Below are positions 32,955 through 42,883 of a DNA stretch of 64,000 bases, one piece after another (position 1 is the first letter of the stretch; every line of letters begins with the position of its first letter). The stretch covers positions 1,488,001-1,552,000 of the forward strand of contig NC_070570.1 of assembly GCF_026914185.1 (NCBI RefSeq), written 5' to 3'. Source of the DNA: Puccinia triticina. Taxonomy: Eukaryota; Basidiomycota; Pucciniomycetes; Pucciniales; Pucciniaceae. Position numbers and translations under genes: made by a program. Under the pieces are notes generated by a model, which was not told the origin of the DNA, ran no database searches, and saw nothing but the letters and a program-made list of their open reading frames with translations.

Positions 32955-34639
32955 ATGATCTATTCCACAATTCTAGTAACCTTTTTATTCACTCAATCGG
33001 CAAGATCCCCGCACCCTAGTATGGTGAGTATGGCTGGACACGGAGCCACTGCTACGGATACTGCTATGGGTGCTACCCAGATGTCGCACTTGACTGCGAG
33101 TCCGCTCTTAACTGATGCAAAATCGGCACATATCGCGGAAAACCTTCAGGACAGTCAGCATCTACTTCAGCAGGCTCACGTAGATTCCAGTCATGTGGAA
33201 GCAAAATTCAAGCCGGTAGAGGCGCATCCAGATGTTCAAGTGAACCCGAAGGGTCTTGAGGCGAATCACCTCAGACTCATGAAGAAGCAGGGGAAAAAAA
33301 TTAAATGGTCTCTGAAAAAGATGATGAAGAAATTTGGATGGAATCGGATGACGATTAAGAGCACCATAGTGCCCCCGATGGAAGACACGGATCGTCTCAA
33401 ACTTGCCAAGTCTTATGTGAACGCAGATGGGGATCGGGTTTTCGTCTTCGACAATGATGTTCGTCAAAAATTTCTTCGCGAGTAAGCCCGTTTACTGACT
33501 CAGACACGATTGCAGGGTACATTCAAGCCGTATAAAGGGGAGAATAGCGCCGAAAACATTGCGAGGCTCGACAAGGCGTTGCTAAAGCTCCTTGAGGACC
33601 CCAAAAATGAAGTTTGGTTCGTCACGGCACGAGATGTAGGTAGACTCGAACAAACCTATGGTCATATTCCTGGGATAAATATGGTCGGTAAGCAGGGGAT
33701 GCAATTCAGCAAGAGAAACAAGGCGAAGTTAGTGCTTCCGAGTACAGAACCCATGGAAAGGTTTCACGCAGAATGTGAAGCGTTGGCTGAGAATGGTAAG
33801 GAAAAAATACAATTAAACAACATCAAGGGGAATCTTACCAACTTTCCTCTATTTCCCATAGCAATTAAACTCTACACAGGAAAAGCATATCCAGAAGCTT
33901 ATAGGACCCGGTTAATACTTCCTGTTAGAGATGAAAAATTAAGGCCTGAGATTGAAAAGGCAGCCCAAGGTAGGTTCTCAAGTACTGATGCAGTGATAAT
34001 TTGAAACTGGAACTGATGATTTTGGAACATCCACAGAGGTGGAAGAAAAGATGAAAAAGTTTATTAGTCATCACCCAGATGGAAAAATGTACGATGTAGT
34101 TGTTCAAACTCACCGCCGAGAAGGCAATGAACCGCCGAAAGTTGAAGTCAGGATATTTCACAAAGAAGCCAATGACAAGGGATTTGTGGCTAATTTATTG
34201 CTTGACCAACGGAAACCGGATTTTGGATTGTCCATGGGAGACATGAGTATGGACGAGCCAATGCATAAGGCAATGAGAGAAAATGGCCACCACGCTATTC
34301 TTGTAAAGGACGAAAATCCACGACCCCCCGACGAAACTGAAGCCCCATGGGATTCATATGCATCTCACAGTTTGGAAAGTCATGAAGACGCTATCACCCT
34401 CCTTGAAGACTTGTCAAATTCACAGTCCGCGGTCAAAGCTGCTAAAAAGGTGTCACTCAAGGTACGAATACAACAGGTTTGGAAAAATTTCATGGTATGC
34501 ATGTTTTGCCCATCTTTCACCCAGGCATATATAGCTTTCTGAAACTCCAAATATTTTTCAGGAAGCATCCAGCTCATTTTTTGAAAAACTGAAGCAAAGA
34601 CTGATCTGGAATCGAGGGGGCAAAAATGATCCCAAATAG
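32955..34639 (+). CDS. secreted trehalose-phosphatase-like HAD protein
   Basis: Exons 32955-33458, 33516-33795, 33862-33969, 34037-34461 and 34562-34639 give about 464 residues. A hydrophobic N-terminal segment (MIYSTILVTFLFTQSA) looks like a signal peptide. A Ser/His-rich region and a basic stretch (KKQGKKIKWSLKKMMKK) follow. HAD motif I is created by the first splice: VFVFDND joins GTFKPYKGE to make DxDGT. Motif II is FVTARD, and the C-terminal acidic motif is MGDMSMDEPMHKAM, the counterpart of GDDxTDE. A lysine-containing HKEANDKG precedes it. The family removes phosphate from trehalose-6-phosphate in the cytosol, so an apparently secreted version is unusual. Intron 2 (66 bases) has no stop and is a multiple of three, so its retention would add 22 residues. 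Substrate is inferred from family only. Confidence 0.85.
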
Positions 34640-35439
34640 GATCCATTTGCTTCCCAGATGTTCATTAACCCCAGGATAAAGAAATCAATTTTTGCTTTCT
34701 TGCCTTTATATTTTCTTTCACTAAGGCTGTCAAGACCCTGGGTTGTCTCTCTTTTTCTCTCAACATGTTCATTAATTTCAATTTTCATTCTTGTTTGCTG
34801 GATGAAATATGTTGACACTATCACTGTGTGTATCTTTTTTGATCTTTCTGACAAAATTGGTAAAAGGCAGGGTAACTTGAAAATATAAACACAACAGGAT
34901 GAAGAGAAATTCTTTCTAAATCTATCTGGTTTCAACAGTGTAGATATCTGATCCCTCAATTGAAATTCTCCTGATATATTGATGCACCACTTTTCTGGAC
35001 GTAAAACCTGAGATCAATCTCTGTTTTGGAATATGAGTACATAGAGATTGGAAAACTCAGGAAAAACTTGAAGGGTTTTCTGCAAAGAGAATCTTGACTT
35101 CAGCTACATGTACCCTACAGAAGCAGGAGGGTTGGAGTCCAATCCTTTTTGAACTTAGAATTTGGGCCCCTGGGGGCAGGCTACACTTGCAAAGCAAGCC
35201 TTTGTCAGGAGGGACTTGGAGCATCTCCACCGCAAGCCCTAAATCAGGGAGACTAAATCAAATTTATTCACACAGGCCCAATTTAGGCTGAGCTCCTTGA
35301 GGTGCTAAAGATTGTCCTAAAGTAGGAAAACTCCTCCAGGAAGCTATTTCATGCCTAGATCTAGGACATTGTGGCTCCCCACATAGTCCCTCTGGTTCAC
35401 ATATCACACAGCCAGAGACCTATGATACTCCACTCTTTA
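34640..35439. other. intergenic, no gene recognised
   Basis: 3' flank of the phosphatase gene. Nothing coding recognised. Confidence 0.45.
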
Positions 35440-35670
35440 TTGCACACAAACCCCAAACTCCGGACATTCATGTACACTCTTGACGGCTGTTGGCAGCCAT
35501 TGGGGCCAAGTACAAATATATATATAAAAACATATGTATATCAACACTCTGCTGACCAGAAATCAAAATTCACCTCTCAATGGCTTCCACTGACCAGCTA
35601 TTGAGAGTAATACACATTGATGGCCAGTACTGACCATAAATTGTTCTGCAACTCTTGATGGCTGGTAACA
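35440..35670. repeat. loose CTTGATGGCTG/TGACCAG dyad array
   Basis: Half-sites such as cttgacggctgttggcagcc, ctcaatggcttccactgacc and ttgatggccagtactgacc recall the 13-kb array. It sits directly outside the large palindromic element that begins at 35689. Confidence 0.45.
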
Positions 35671-35688
35671 AAAATATAAATACACCTT

Positions 35689-37920
35689 CACCAGGAAAAA
35701 TCAGTAGTCATTAGATGACAACTGACATGACACCTGCTGCAGCTGGCTATCCAGCCTCTAGTGCAATTTTCACCAGCTGCTCCTCAGCTTTGTCCCAGGG
35801 ACAGCTGCTGCTCAGCCTTGGCCCATGCCCAGCTGCTGCTCAGCCTTGGCCCATGCCCAGCTGCTGCTCAGCCTTGGCCCGGGCCCAGCTGCCCCTCAGT
35901 TTTGGCACAGGACAAGCCACTGCTCAGCCTTTGCCTGAGCAAGAAAGGGTGTTGATAAACACACACCCGTCCCCCGGGGGCACAACCATGCCCACACCCT
36001 TTGAAAAGGGTGTGTGGGACCGCACGCCCTTTATCAAGGGCGTGCACGCCCCTGTATGGGCGTGCAAGGGCGTGCACGCCCCCACATAGGCGTGCACTAT
36101 GCCTGCTCGCCGGGAGCCCCTCGTCGGGCAGGTGCAAGTATACCTGCTCGCCGAGAGCCTCTCAGAGAGCAGGTATGCATGCACCTGCCCGCCGAGGGGA
36201 TCTCGGTGAGCAGGCTCGGCGGGTAGGTGTATGTATCCCTGCTCGCCGAGAGCCTTGCCTGCTCGCCGAGAGGGATAACTCTTGGCGAGCAGGTATACAA
36301 ACACCTGCTTGCCAAGGGCCCCTCGGCGGGCAGGTGCATGTATACCTGCTCGCCGAGAGAAATCCTTGGCGAGCAGGCATACAGATCCCACCTCGCCGAG
36401 AGCTTCTCGGCGAGCAGGTATACATACACCTGCCCGCCGAGCCTGCTCACCGAGAGGCCCTTGGCGGGCAGGTGCATGTATACCTGCTCGCCAAGAGAAA
36501 TCCTCGGCGAGCAGGCATACAGATCCCACCTCGCCGAGAGCCTCTCCGCGAGAAGGTATACATAAACCTGCCCACCGAGCCTGCTCACCAAGAGCCCCTC
36601 GGCGGGCAGGTGCATGTATACCTGCTCGCCAAGAGAAATCCTCGGCGAGCAGGCATACTGATCCCACCTCGCCAAGAGCCTCTCGGCGAGCAGGTATACT
36701 TGCACCTGCCCGCCGAGGGGCCCTTAGCGAGCAGGCTCGGCGGGCAGGTGTTTGTATACCTGCTCGCCGAGAGTTATCCTTCTTGGCGAGCAGGCAAGGC
36801 TCTCGGCGAGCGGGGATATGTATGCCTGCTCGCCGAGAGGTGTATGCCTGCTCGCCGACGATTTCTCTTGGCGAGCAGGTATACATGCACCTGCCCGCCG
36901 AGGGGCTCTCGGTGAGCAGGCTCAGTGGGCAGGTGTATGTATACCTGCTTGCCGAGAGGCTCTCGGCGAGGTGGGATCTCTATGCCTGCTCGCCGAGGAT
37001 TTCACTTGGCAAGCAGGTATACATGCACCTGCCCGCCAAGGGGCTCTGGGTGAGCAGGCTCGGCGGGCAGGTGTATGTATACCTGCTCGCCGAGAGGCTC
37101 TCGGCGAGGTGGAATCAGTATGCCTGCTCACCGAGGATTTCTCTTGTCAAGCAGGTATACATGCACCTGCCCGCCGAGGGGCTCTCGGTGAGCAGGCTCG
37201 GCGGGCAGGTGTTTGTATACCTGCTCGCCGAGAGTTATCCTTCTCGGCGAGCAGGCAAAGCTCTCGGCGAGCAGGGATACATAAACCTACCCGCCAAGCC
37301 TGCTCACCGAGAGCCCCTCGGCGAGCGGGTGCATGTATACATGCTCTCCGAGAGGCTCTCGGCGAGGTGGGATCTGTACCTGCCCGCCGAGGGGCTCTCG
37401 GCGAGCAGGTATACTTGCACCTGCCCGCCGAGGGGCTCCCGGCGAGCAGGTACGGTGTGGGGGCGTGCACGCCCTCACACGCCCATACAGGGGCGTGCAC
37501 GCCCTTTGACTCGCACGCCCTTGATAAAGGGCGTGCGGTCCCACGCGCCCTTTTCGAAGGGCGTGGGCGTGGGTGTGCCCCCGGGGGACGGGCGTGCGTT
37601 TATCAACGCCCGTTCTAGCTCAGGCAAAGGCTGAGCAGTGGCTTGTCCTGTGCCAAGACTGAGGGGCAGCTGGGCCTGGGCCAAGGCTAAGCAGCAGCTG
37701 GGCCAAGGCTAAGCAGCAGCTGGGCCAAGGCTAAGCAGCAGCTGTGCCTGGGACAAAGCTGAGGAGCAGCCTGTGAAAATTCTAGAGGCTTCAGCTGTGC
37801 CAAAATGGGCACTGAGCTGTGTGCCAGCCAGCCCTGCACTAGCAGATGGAGTAGCTTGGGAGCTGAAACCAGATCTGTGTTATGTCAGTTGTCATCAACT
37901 GACAACTTTTTTTCCTGGTG
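35689..37920. mobile_element. 2.2-kb inverted-repeat element with a palindromic satellite core (element B)
   Basis: The ends are inverted copies: caccaggaaaaa ... gatgacaactgacatgaca on the left, mirrored at 37880-37920 on the right. The arms of about 400 bp carry matching blocks: tandem cagctgctgctcagccttgg units at 35780-35900 and 37625-37770, cccgtcccccgggggcac near 35970 and its mirror near 37580, and gggcgtgcacgcc hairpins. The core (about 36100-37460) is a tandem series of dyads such as cctgctcgccgagag...ctctcggcgagcagg and cacctgcccgccgagggg, joined by gtatacatg-type spacers. All six frames stay open for hundreds of codons (up to 450) purely from repetition. No target duplication was identified. 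Confidence 0.75.
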
Positions 37921-37961
37921 CTTTCAGCGCCAAAACGGCCCTTGAGGGCTTGTTATCGTGT

Positions 37962-38120
37962 TATCCAAGCAATAACGTAGCGTAACGGTGTCGGAAAAAA
38001 CCCCGTTACGCTATCCATATGCCAGGCAGACGGCCCGTTACTCGTAACGTAACGGGGTGCAATGGATAACACAGGTAGTTACGTTACGAAAATAGCGCGG
38101 ATAACACAACATAACGTAAC
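37962..38120. mobile_element. small palindromic MITE with GTGTTATCC ends
   Basis: ttgttatcgtgttatcc at the left is mirrored by ggataacacaacataac at the right. Inside are repeated cgtaacg and gttacg words that pair with each other. About 155 bp; noncoding. Confidence 0.5.
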
Positions 38121-38209
38121 TACCCACTGCTGCATTAACCTACATGTATTTGTAGTGGCATGAAGCATAATTAGATTTTATTGCCACAAAGTCTGTTGAA
38201 TCTGGAGTC

Positions 38210-39186
38210 TTGAGGGAGCTTGGTGTCCTCAACAAACGTTTCCTGCCTCAGCACAAAGATAAGATCTCTGAGATTTGCAATGTGGATGGTAGAGAAATTG
38301 AAACCACCCCACTTGCAGAACTGGCCCATGATTTATCCAAGTCCTCTCCCCCTGCCCTTATATGTTCTTCTCTTGATATGCAAGGTTTCTTTAAAAAAAA
38401 CATGAAATTTCATACTTTTGTTCACTTTTACTGGGTTGTTTACTGTTTGGATGAAGAGAAGGTGAAGTGAGAGCTTTTCTATCTTCAAACCAATTTTTAT
38501 CTCTTGAAAAACATCTGTTCCTAAAGCTGGCCACCTCTGTTCATTTTTATCTGATTCACTTGAAGAAGGGCAAAGGGGACATGAGTCATGTAAAATACAA
38601 ATCAGTCAATAACACCTACCTCTGAACCAAAGCAATTCAGGCCAATCTTCCAAGATCTATCCTTGGCCAAACCCTTTGAATAGACAAATTTCAAGACACC
38701 CAAACAGAAGATGGCAAAGAGCTTGCTGACGGAAATTAATTGAGAAAGAATGCTTTGGGGGCACTTCCCCCTGGAAGCAGCAGACACTTGATATTGTTTT
38801 TGAGAGAGATGCCTCCAGAAGTCAACCCTTGCCACCTGCCACACGCTCCAGCAGAAGATTGGCTACAAGTTTACAGAGCCATTGCTTTTGGTTCAAGCGC
38901 CAAATCAATCATTACAAACTTCTACAAGAGGGAGAAGTGGCTTGGTGATGTGGTGATCAACATGTGGATCTTACAGCATGCACACAACCACTTTGCCAAC
39001 ACAAATTTTGAGTTGTTGAATGTTGCCCAAGCCAAAGTGGTTTCTAATGGTATTCTAGGCTTCTTGACCATTTGGAAGATAGCTCTGCACAAGTTGAAAA
39101 CCTTCAAACAAGCTTGTGTTGAGCCTGAGGCCATCAAATACATCAGGCCCTTCATCCATTGGGTTATTATTGAAACCATCACCTAA
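38210..39186 (+). pseudogene. hypothetical protein fragments, unidentified
   Basis: Two protein-like stretches lie on the plus strand: RELGVLNKRFLPQHKDKIS to ALICSSLDMQ (38210-38400) and PPGSSRHLILFLREMPPEV, VYRAIAFGSSAKSIITNFY to IRPFIHWVIIETIT (38750-39186, ending in a stop). The first is followed by a GT-like donor, but no clean chain of exons joins the two. No domain is recognised. Lying beside an LTR and repeat elements, it may be a TE-family or multicopy gene remnant. Confidence 0.3.
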
Positions 39187-39194
39187 CTGTGATG

Positions 39195-40021
39195 TGTGAG
39201 AATTCACGCCTAGGTGAACGGTATCTTTCCCACAAAGTGAGAAAGATGCCGGGATCTCAATCAGCTGCGGAATCTGGTAAGCAAAGCAAACCATTTTCCG
39301 CAGTCAAATCAAGCGCCGCGGGATCATAAAACTGAAATCATCCTTTGATGCAAACAGGTCCGATCCACGTGAGCAGCAAGATTAGGCTCAAGGAAAATCC
39401 CGGCCCCAGATCACTATCTGAGAGAATTACAACCAGCGCCAAAGGTAAGCGGTTTAATTAAAACTCAAGGATAGATGATTAAAAAGAGTCGCTAACGCAA
39501 TACATAATAGCTCAAGACAACGTCAGAGAAAGCCAGACCAAACACACCGAGTCCACTCAAAGAGTTGGGAATACCGGTAAGAGTGTTTGCTCTTAGATCA
39601 GGCAGACAGAAACAAAAGGCTAAGAGAACAACACCATTGAACTGTTACAGACAACGTTGCAACACTTCTCCGCCGTTTCGCTGTCGCTCAACCGAATAGG
39701 ATATAAAAAGGCAAAAGCCTTATCCGAGTAAGAGAGATTGCAGCTCAGATAATAGTCAGCAAAGACTGACACTGAACTTGCTCCATTCTTTCAGATCATC
39801 CTTAGATAATCGCAAGCCAAAGAACCATTCACGGTTCCTCAAGTTCTCTTATCTCTTATTGAGAATAACTTCCATCCATCCTGTCAGATAGCGGTCTTGA
39901 GTCTGCTCTTAGGTAAAAAGGAGATTTCACTTCTTTTGCTTTATAACATAACTGTAAATACAAGATAAATTAAACCTGAATACTAATAAGAATAAAAATC
40001 TTAGTTCTCTGAATTCTTTCA
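39195..40021. mobile_element. solo LTR, 827 bp
   Basis: Starts TGTGAGAATTCACG and ends GAATTCTTTCA. It is bounded by the exact 5-bp direct repeat TGATG (39190-39194 and 40022-40026), as expected for an LTR left after recombination between two LTRs. A TATA-like atataaaaag at 39711-39720 fits an LTR promoter. No retrotransposon coding sequence is present on either side. Strand and superfamily are not determined (Gypsy is likely from length). Confidence 0.8.
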
Positions 40022-40026
40022 TGATG

Positions 40027-40880
40027 CACCCAGTTCCACAGGTGGTAATGTGTGGTTATTTTTTACAGAGGCTGGGTGCAGCTGCTTGTTTAATGGTGGA
40101 AATTGTCAAACCTTTTTAACTACAGCTGTACAGCCAACTTTGTGCCAATTTGATATAATTTTAAATAATTAATCTATCTATTTGATGAGATTATGTGTCT
40201 TGGTTTAAATGGGTCACAAAATTCAATGCTTGCATTTGATTTTGCAGGAGGTCTGTTGTATTTTTTCATATGCATTATTGTCCCTCAAGGCACATGATGG
40301 ATAGAAAAAACTTTGTTACATATGTCTAGAGTATTGCTTACAACATTGATTTAGAAACAAAGATGTTGTGTTTATTGCATATAATAAGGACAGGGTTTTG
40401 TAAATCACTTTGACAAAAATAAATTGATGTTAGGGAGCCTTGTTTCAAGTTTCATCTTAGGTTAAGCTCAGGATAAGTGATACTGTTTTCATTGGGTGTA
40501 TCAAGTGTGTGTATCACTTGAGCTACATTTTCTAGAATACAACTTCCTGGTCTGAATAGTCATGCCATGGGGGGTGTTGTGTACAACTCTGAAACTTTGG
40601 TGGCCTCTATTCCTACAAAATCAAAGGTTCCTGGCTTTTAATTTGACTTATTGCAAGAACCAGAGACAGCTGAGTAGGATATGCTTAGTTGTAGTAAAAA
40701 ACTAAGCTTTCGACTAGGTTGTTATAATGAAATTGAGATTGATGAAATACACCAACTGGCTCAACCCAAAATTTTATGTTGTTGCTTTAAGGTCTTACTT
40801 TTAGCCAAAGAATTAAAAGAGCAAGTGGTCCAATTTATAACCCATTAACAAGCCCCTCAAACATGAGTACACAGACTGTC
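40027..40880. other. AT-rich intergenic, no gene recognised
   Basis: No coding signal or clear repeat structure recognised. Confidence 0.45.
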
Positions 40881-41077
40881 CTCAGGTGCCGAGCTTACTA
40901 AGTCCCACCTGAGGCTTTGCCGGAGGGACTTATGCCCTATCAGGAATTCTTGCGTGAGACTTTCAGATATTTGATCTGTGAAAACGTTATATTCCTCATC
41001 ACTCCTGCAGATCTCATCCGCTGTTCTTGAAACTCATTTTTCCTGATACGCCTCCTCATCCCCTTATTTATTATATT

Positions 41078-41292
41078 TGTAGAGACTGTGAAATGAAGAT
41101 GTGTCTGGTGAGAGTCGAACTCACGAACTCAGCTATGCTGAGACACATACTAGAGTGCTGCCTTTACCAACTAGGCTACAGACGCTTGTGGCTGCCAGCT
41201 GGGTGGTTGGTTGGTAGTGCTCATGGTTCGATCCAACAGCCCTCCATACTGTGGTGATACATCATGGTAGCAGACTAACAGACAACTCAACA
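41078..41292. repeat. 215-bp direct repeat, copy 1
   Basis: Repeated at exactly 420 bases' distance (41498-41712) with only about two or three substitutions. It includes a tRNA-like block and a flank reaching gacaactcaaca. The near identity implies a recent duplication. Confidence 0.88.
41100..41185 (-). ncRNA. tRNA-Thr(AGT)-like SINE head or pseudo-tRNA, copy 1
   Basis: The minus strand folds as a tRNA: acceptor GCGTCTG with CAGACAC (one mismatch), D-arm GCCT...AGGC, T-arm GTGAG-TTCGACT-CTCAC. Pol III boxes A (TAGCCTAGTTGG) and B (AGTTCGACTC) are present. The anticodon arm contains ctagta, as in tRNA-Thr(AGT), but its loop is one base short. An extra CTCAGC-ATA-GCTGAG hairpin fills the variable region, unlike a normal tRNA-Thr. 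It is therefore degenerate or SINE-derived rather than a dependable tRNA gene. Confidence 0.55.
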
Positions 41293-41497
41293 CCCCCCCT
41301 TGCTACATGATGGGAAGTGGGGATTGACCCCAAGAGAGTGGGAATGAGACCCAGGAAAGATGATCAGTGTAGGGATTGAACCCGTGATCTAGATGTAGGC
41401 TTATAGGGGTTTGTGTGGTCTTACAAGTAAGCATTCACAACTTCATCAAGTCTCTATTGTAAGCGGGTAGCGCTCAGGTAGCTCTGGGCTCATAACC
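41293..41497. repeat. spacer with further tRNA-like pieces
   Basis: On the minus strand gggttcaatccc (about 41370) is a strong B-box match. On the plus strand tagcgctcaggtagctctg and ggctcataacc (about 41468-41497) resemble the 5' half of an initiator tRNA-Met, with its CTCATAA anticodon loop. This is cut off where copy 2 of the direct repeat begins. Confidence 0.45.
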
Positions 41498-41712
41498 TGT
41501 AGAGACTGTGAAATGAAGATGTGTCTGGTGAGAGTCGAACTCACGACCTCAGCTATGCTGAGACACATACTAGAGTGCTGCCTTTACCAACTAGGCTACA
41601 GACGCTTGTGGCTGCCAGCTGGGTGGTTGGTTGGTAGTGCTCATGGTTCAATCCAACAGCCCTCCATACTGTGGTGATACATCATGGTAGCAGACTAACA
41701 GACAACTCAACA
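41498..41712. repeat. 215-bp direct repeat, copy 2
   Basis: See copy 1. Differences seen: acgacctc for acgaactc, and ttcaatcc for ttcgatcc. Confidence 0.88.
41520..41605 (-). ncRNA. tRNA-Thr(AGT)-like SINE head or pseudo-tRNA, copy 2
   Basis: Same fold and boxes as copy 1, with one substitution in the extra-arm region. Confidence 0.55.
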
Positions 41713-42283
41713 ATATTTTTACCATTCTTTGTATCTTTTTTCAATTTTTTTTATAATTCTTTTTGTAAAATCTCAAATAAAAGGAAAATAACTATCATAT
41801 CCCAGAATACCACCGGGATTTATGAGCACAGACCATCCCATTACTTGGCGCCAAAAACACAACCATTTTGAGTATTGGTTGAGGCTAGCAAGCCTGATCA
41901 AGGCTGAGAGAGCATGAAAAAAAGAAGGGTGCACGTACTTGTATAATGTTGTATCAGAGATGACAATTGCGCATGGACTGATTGTTTTGTGATCCGCTCC
42001 GAACCAGGGGAAATCAGTTTTTGGGACGTTTTTGAAAGATAAAATCAGCACAAAGACAAAGAGCAGATGGTTCCAAATTGTATCAGAAGAAAGGTATGAT
42101 GTAGGCGAATCATCAACTAGATTTTTGAATTGGTAGCTAATTGTTTAGGTTGAGTTTTGGCAAATCAAAGAAAAGTACCACCAAAACTCAGAATAGGCTT
42201 ACGCGAGAATTCCTGATAGGGCGTAAGTCCCTCCGGCAAAGCCTCAGGCGGGGGAGGGACTTAGTTAAGTTTGCTCAGGTGCC

Positions 42284-42883
42284 TTTTTGAAGAATTTATT
42301 TTTTGAATGCCATTCCATGAAGCCCTGATTCCCTGCAGCAGTGCAGCTGCCTTGGCCTCTAGTGCTCTGTGCTAGTATAAAAGACAACCACACAGATATA
42401 AGCATATGCTAGCATAAAAGACAAACATACAGAAGAGGTGTTGTGAATAACAATGGAATAAAAAGGGCATTGTAAATAACAAGGGGATGAGAATTGGAAT
42501 AGCAACTCTGTAATGGAAGGCATCAACTACTATTGATGAAATTGTAATTAGGAGATGAAGGATTTCATGGAGAATTGAAGTGAGGATGTGAGCAGATATG
42601 TAAAGCTAGGATTGTAACAGGGTGGGGTGGAGAAGCAGGCAGAGGCTGGAGCCTGGGGCCGTCAAAGGGAGCCGCTCCGAAAGCTCGAAGTGATAGGCTC
42701 TTGTAAAGTTTGAATTACTGACCCAAATGCGGGTCTTTTTACAATGTGAAACTCGCTGCATTCACATATTTCACACATACCATCCAGGTCCTAGTTTGTT
42801 TTATTTAAAGCATAATTTAAGATACATTGTGATAAATGTTTTCTGTGATGCCTGAAATCAATGCGTCACGCTATCTATTTGAT
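42284..42883. other. intergenic, 3' flank of UBA2
   Basis: No coding signal. A short direct repeat (ataaaagacaaacatac / ataaaagacaaccacac) lies at 42376-42430. Confidence 0.45.

Larger units (their letters stand above)
40891..42273. mobile_element. Mutator-like TIR element, 10-bp TSD, non-autonomous
   Basis: Terminal inverted repeats of about 66 bp (40891-40957 and 42208-42273) share cttactaagtccc / cttaactaagtccc, gcctgaggctttgccgg, agggactta and cctatcaggaattct. Both ends are flanked by the exact direct repeat CTCAGGTGCC (40881-40890 and 42274-42283). A 10-bp duplication is in the 9-11 bp range typical of MULEs. There is no transposase. The interior carries duplicated tRNA-like segments. 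A one-ended copy of the terminal repeat lies at 58897-58970. Confidence 0.8.

Noticed and set aside
36001..37634. Plus-strand frames of 304, 450 and 288 residues and a 320-residue minus frame
   Set aside because: They translate the palindromic satellite of element B in different registers; residues repeat with the DNA period and all six frames are open together.
41466..41500. Initiator tRNA-Met gene
   Set aside because: Only the 5' half with the CTCATAA loop is present before the direct repeat begins; T-arm and acceptor 3' strand are missing.
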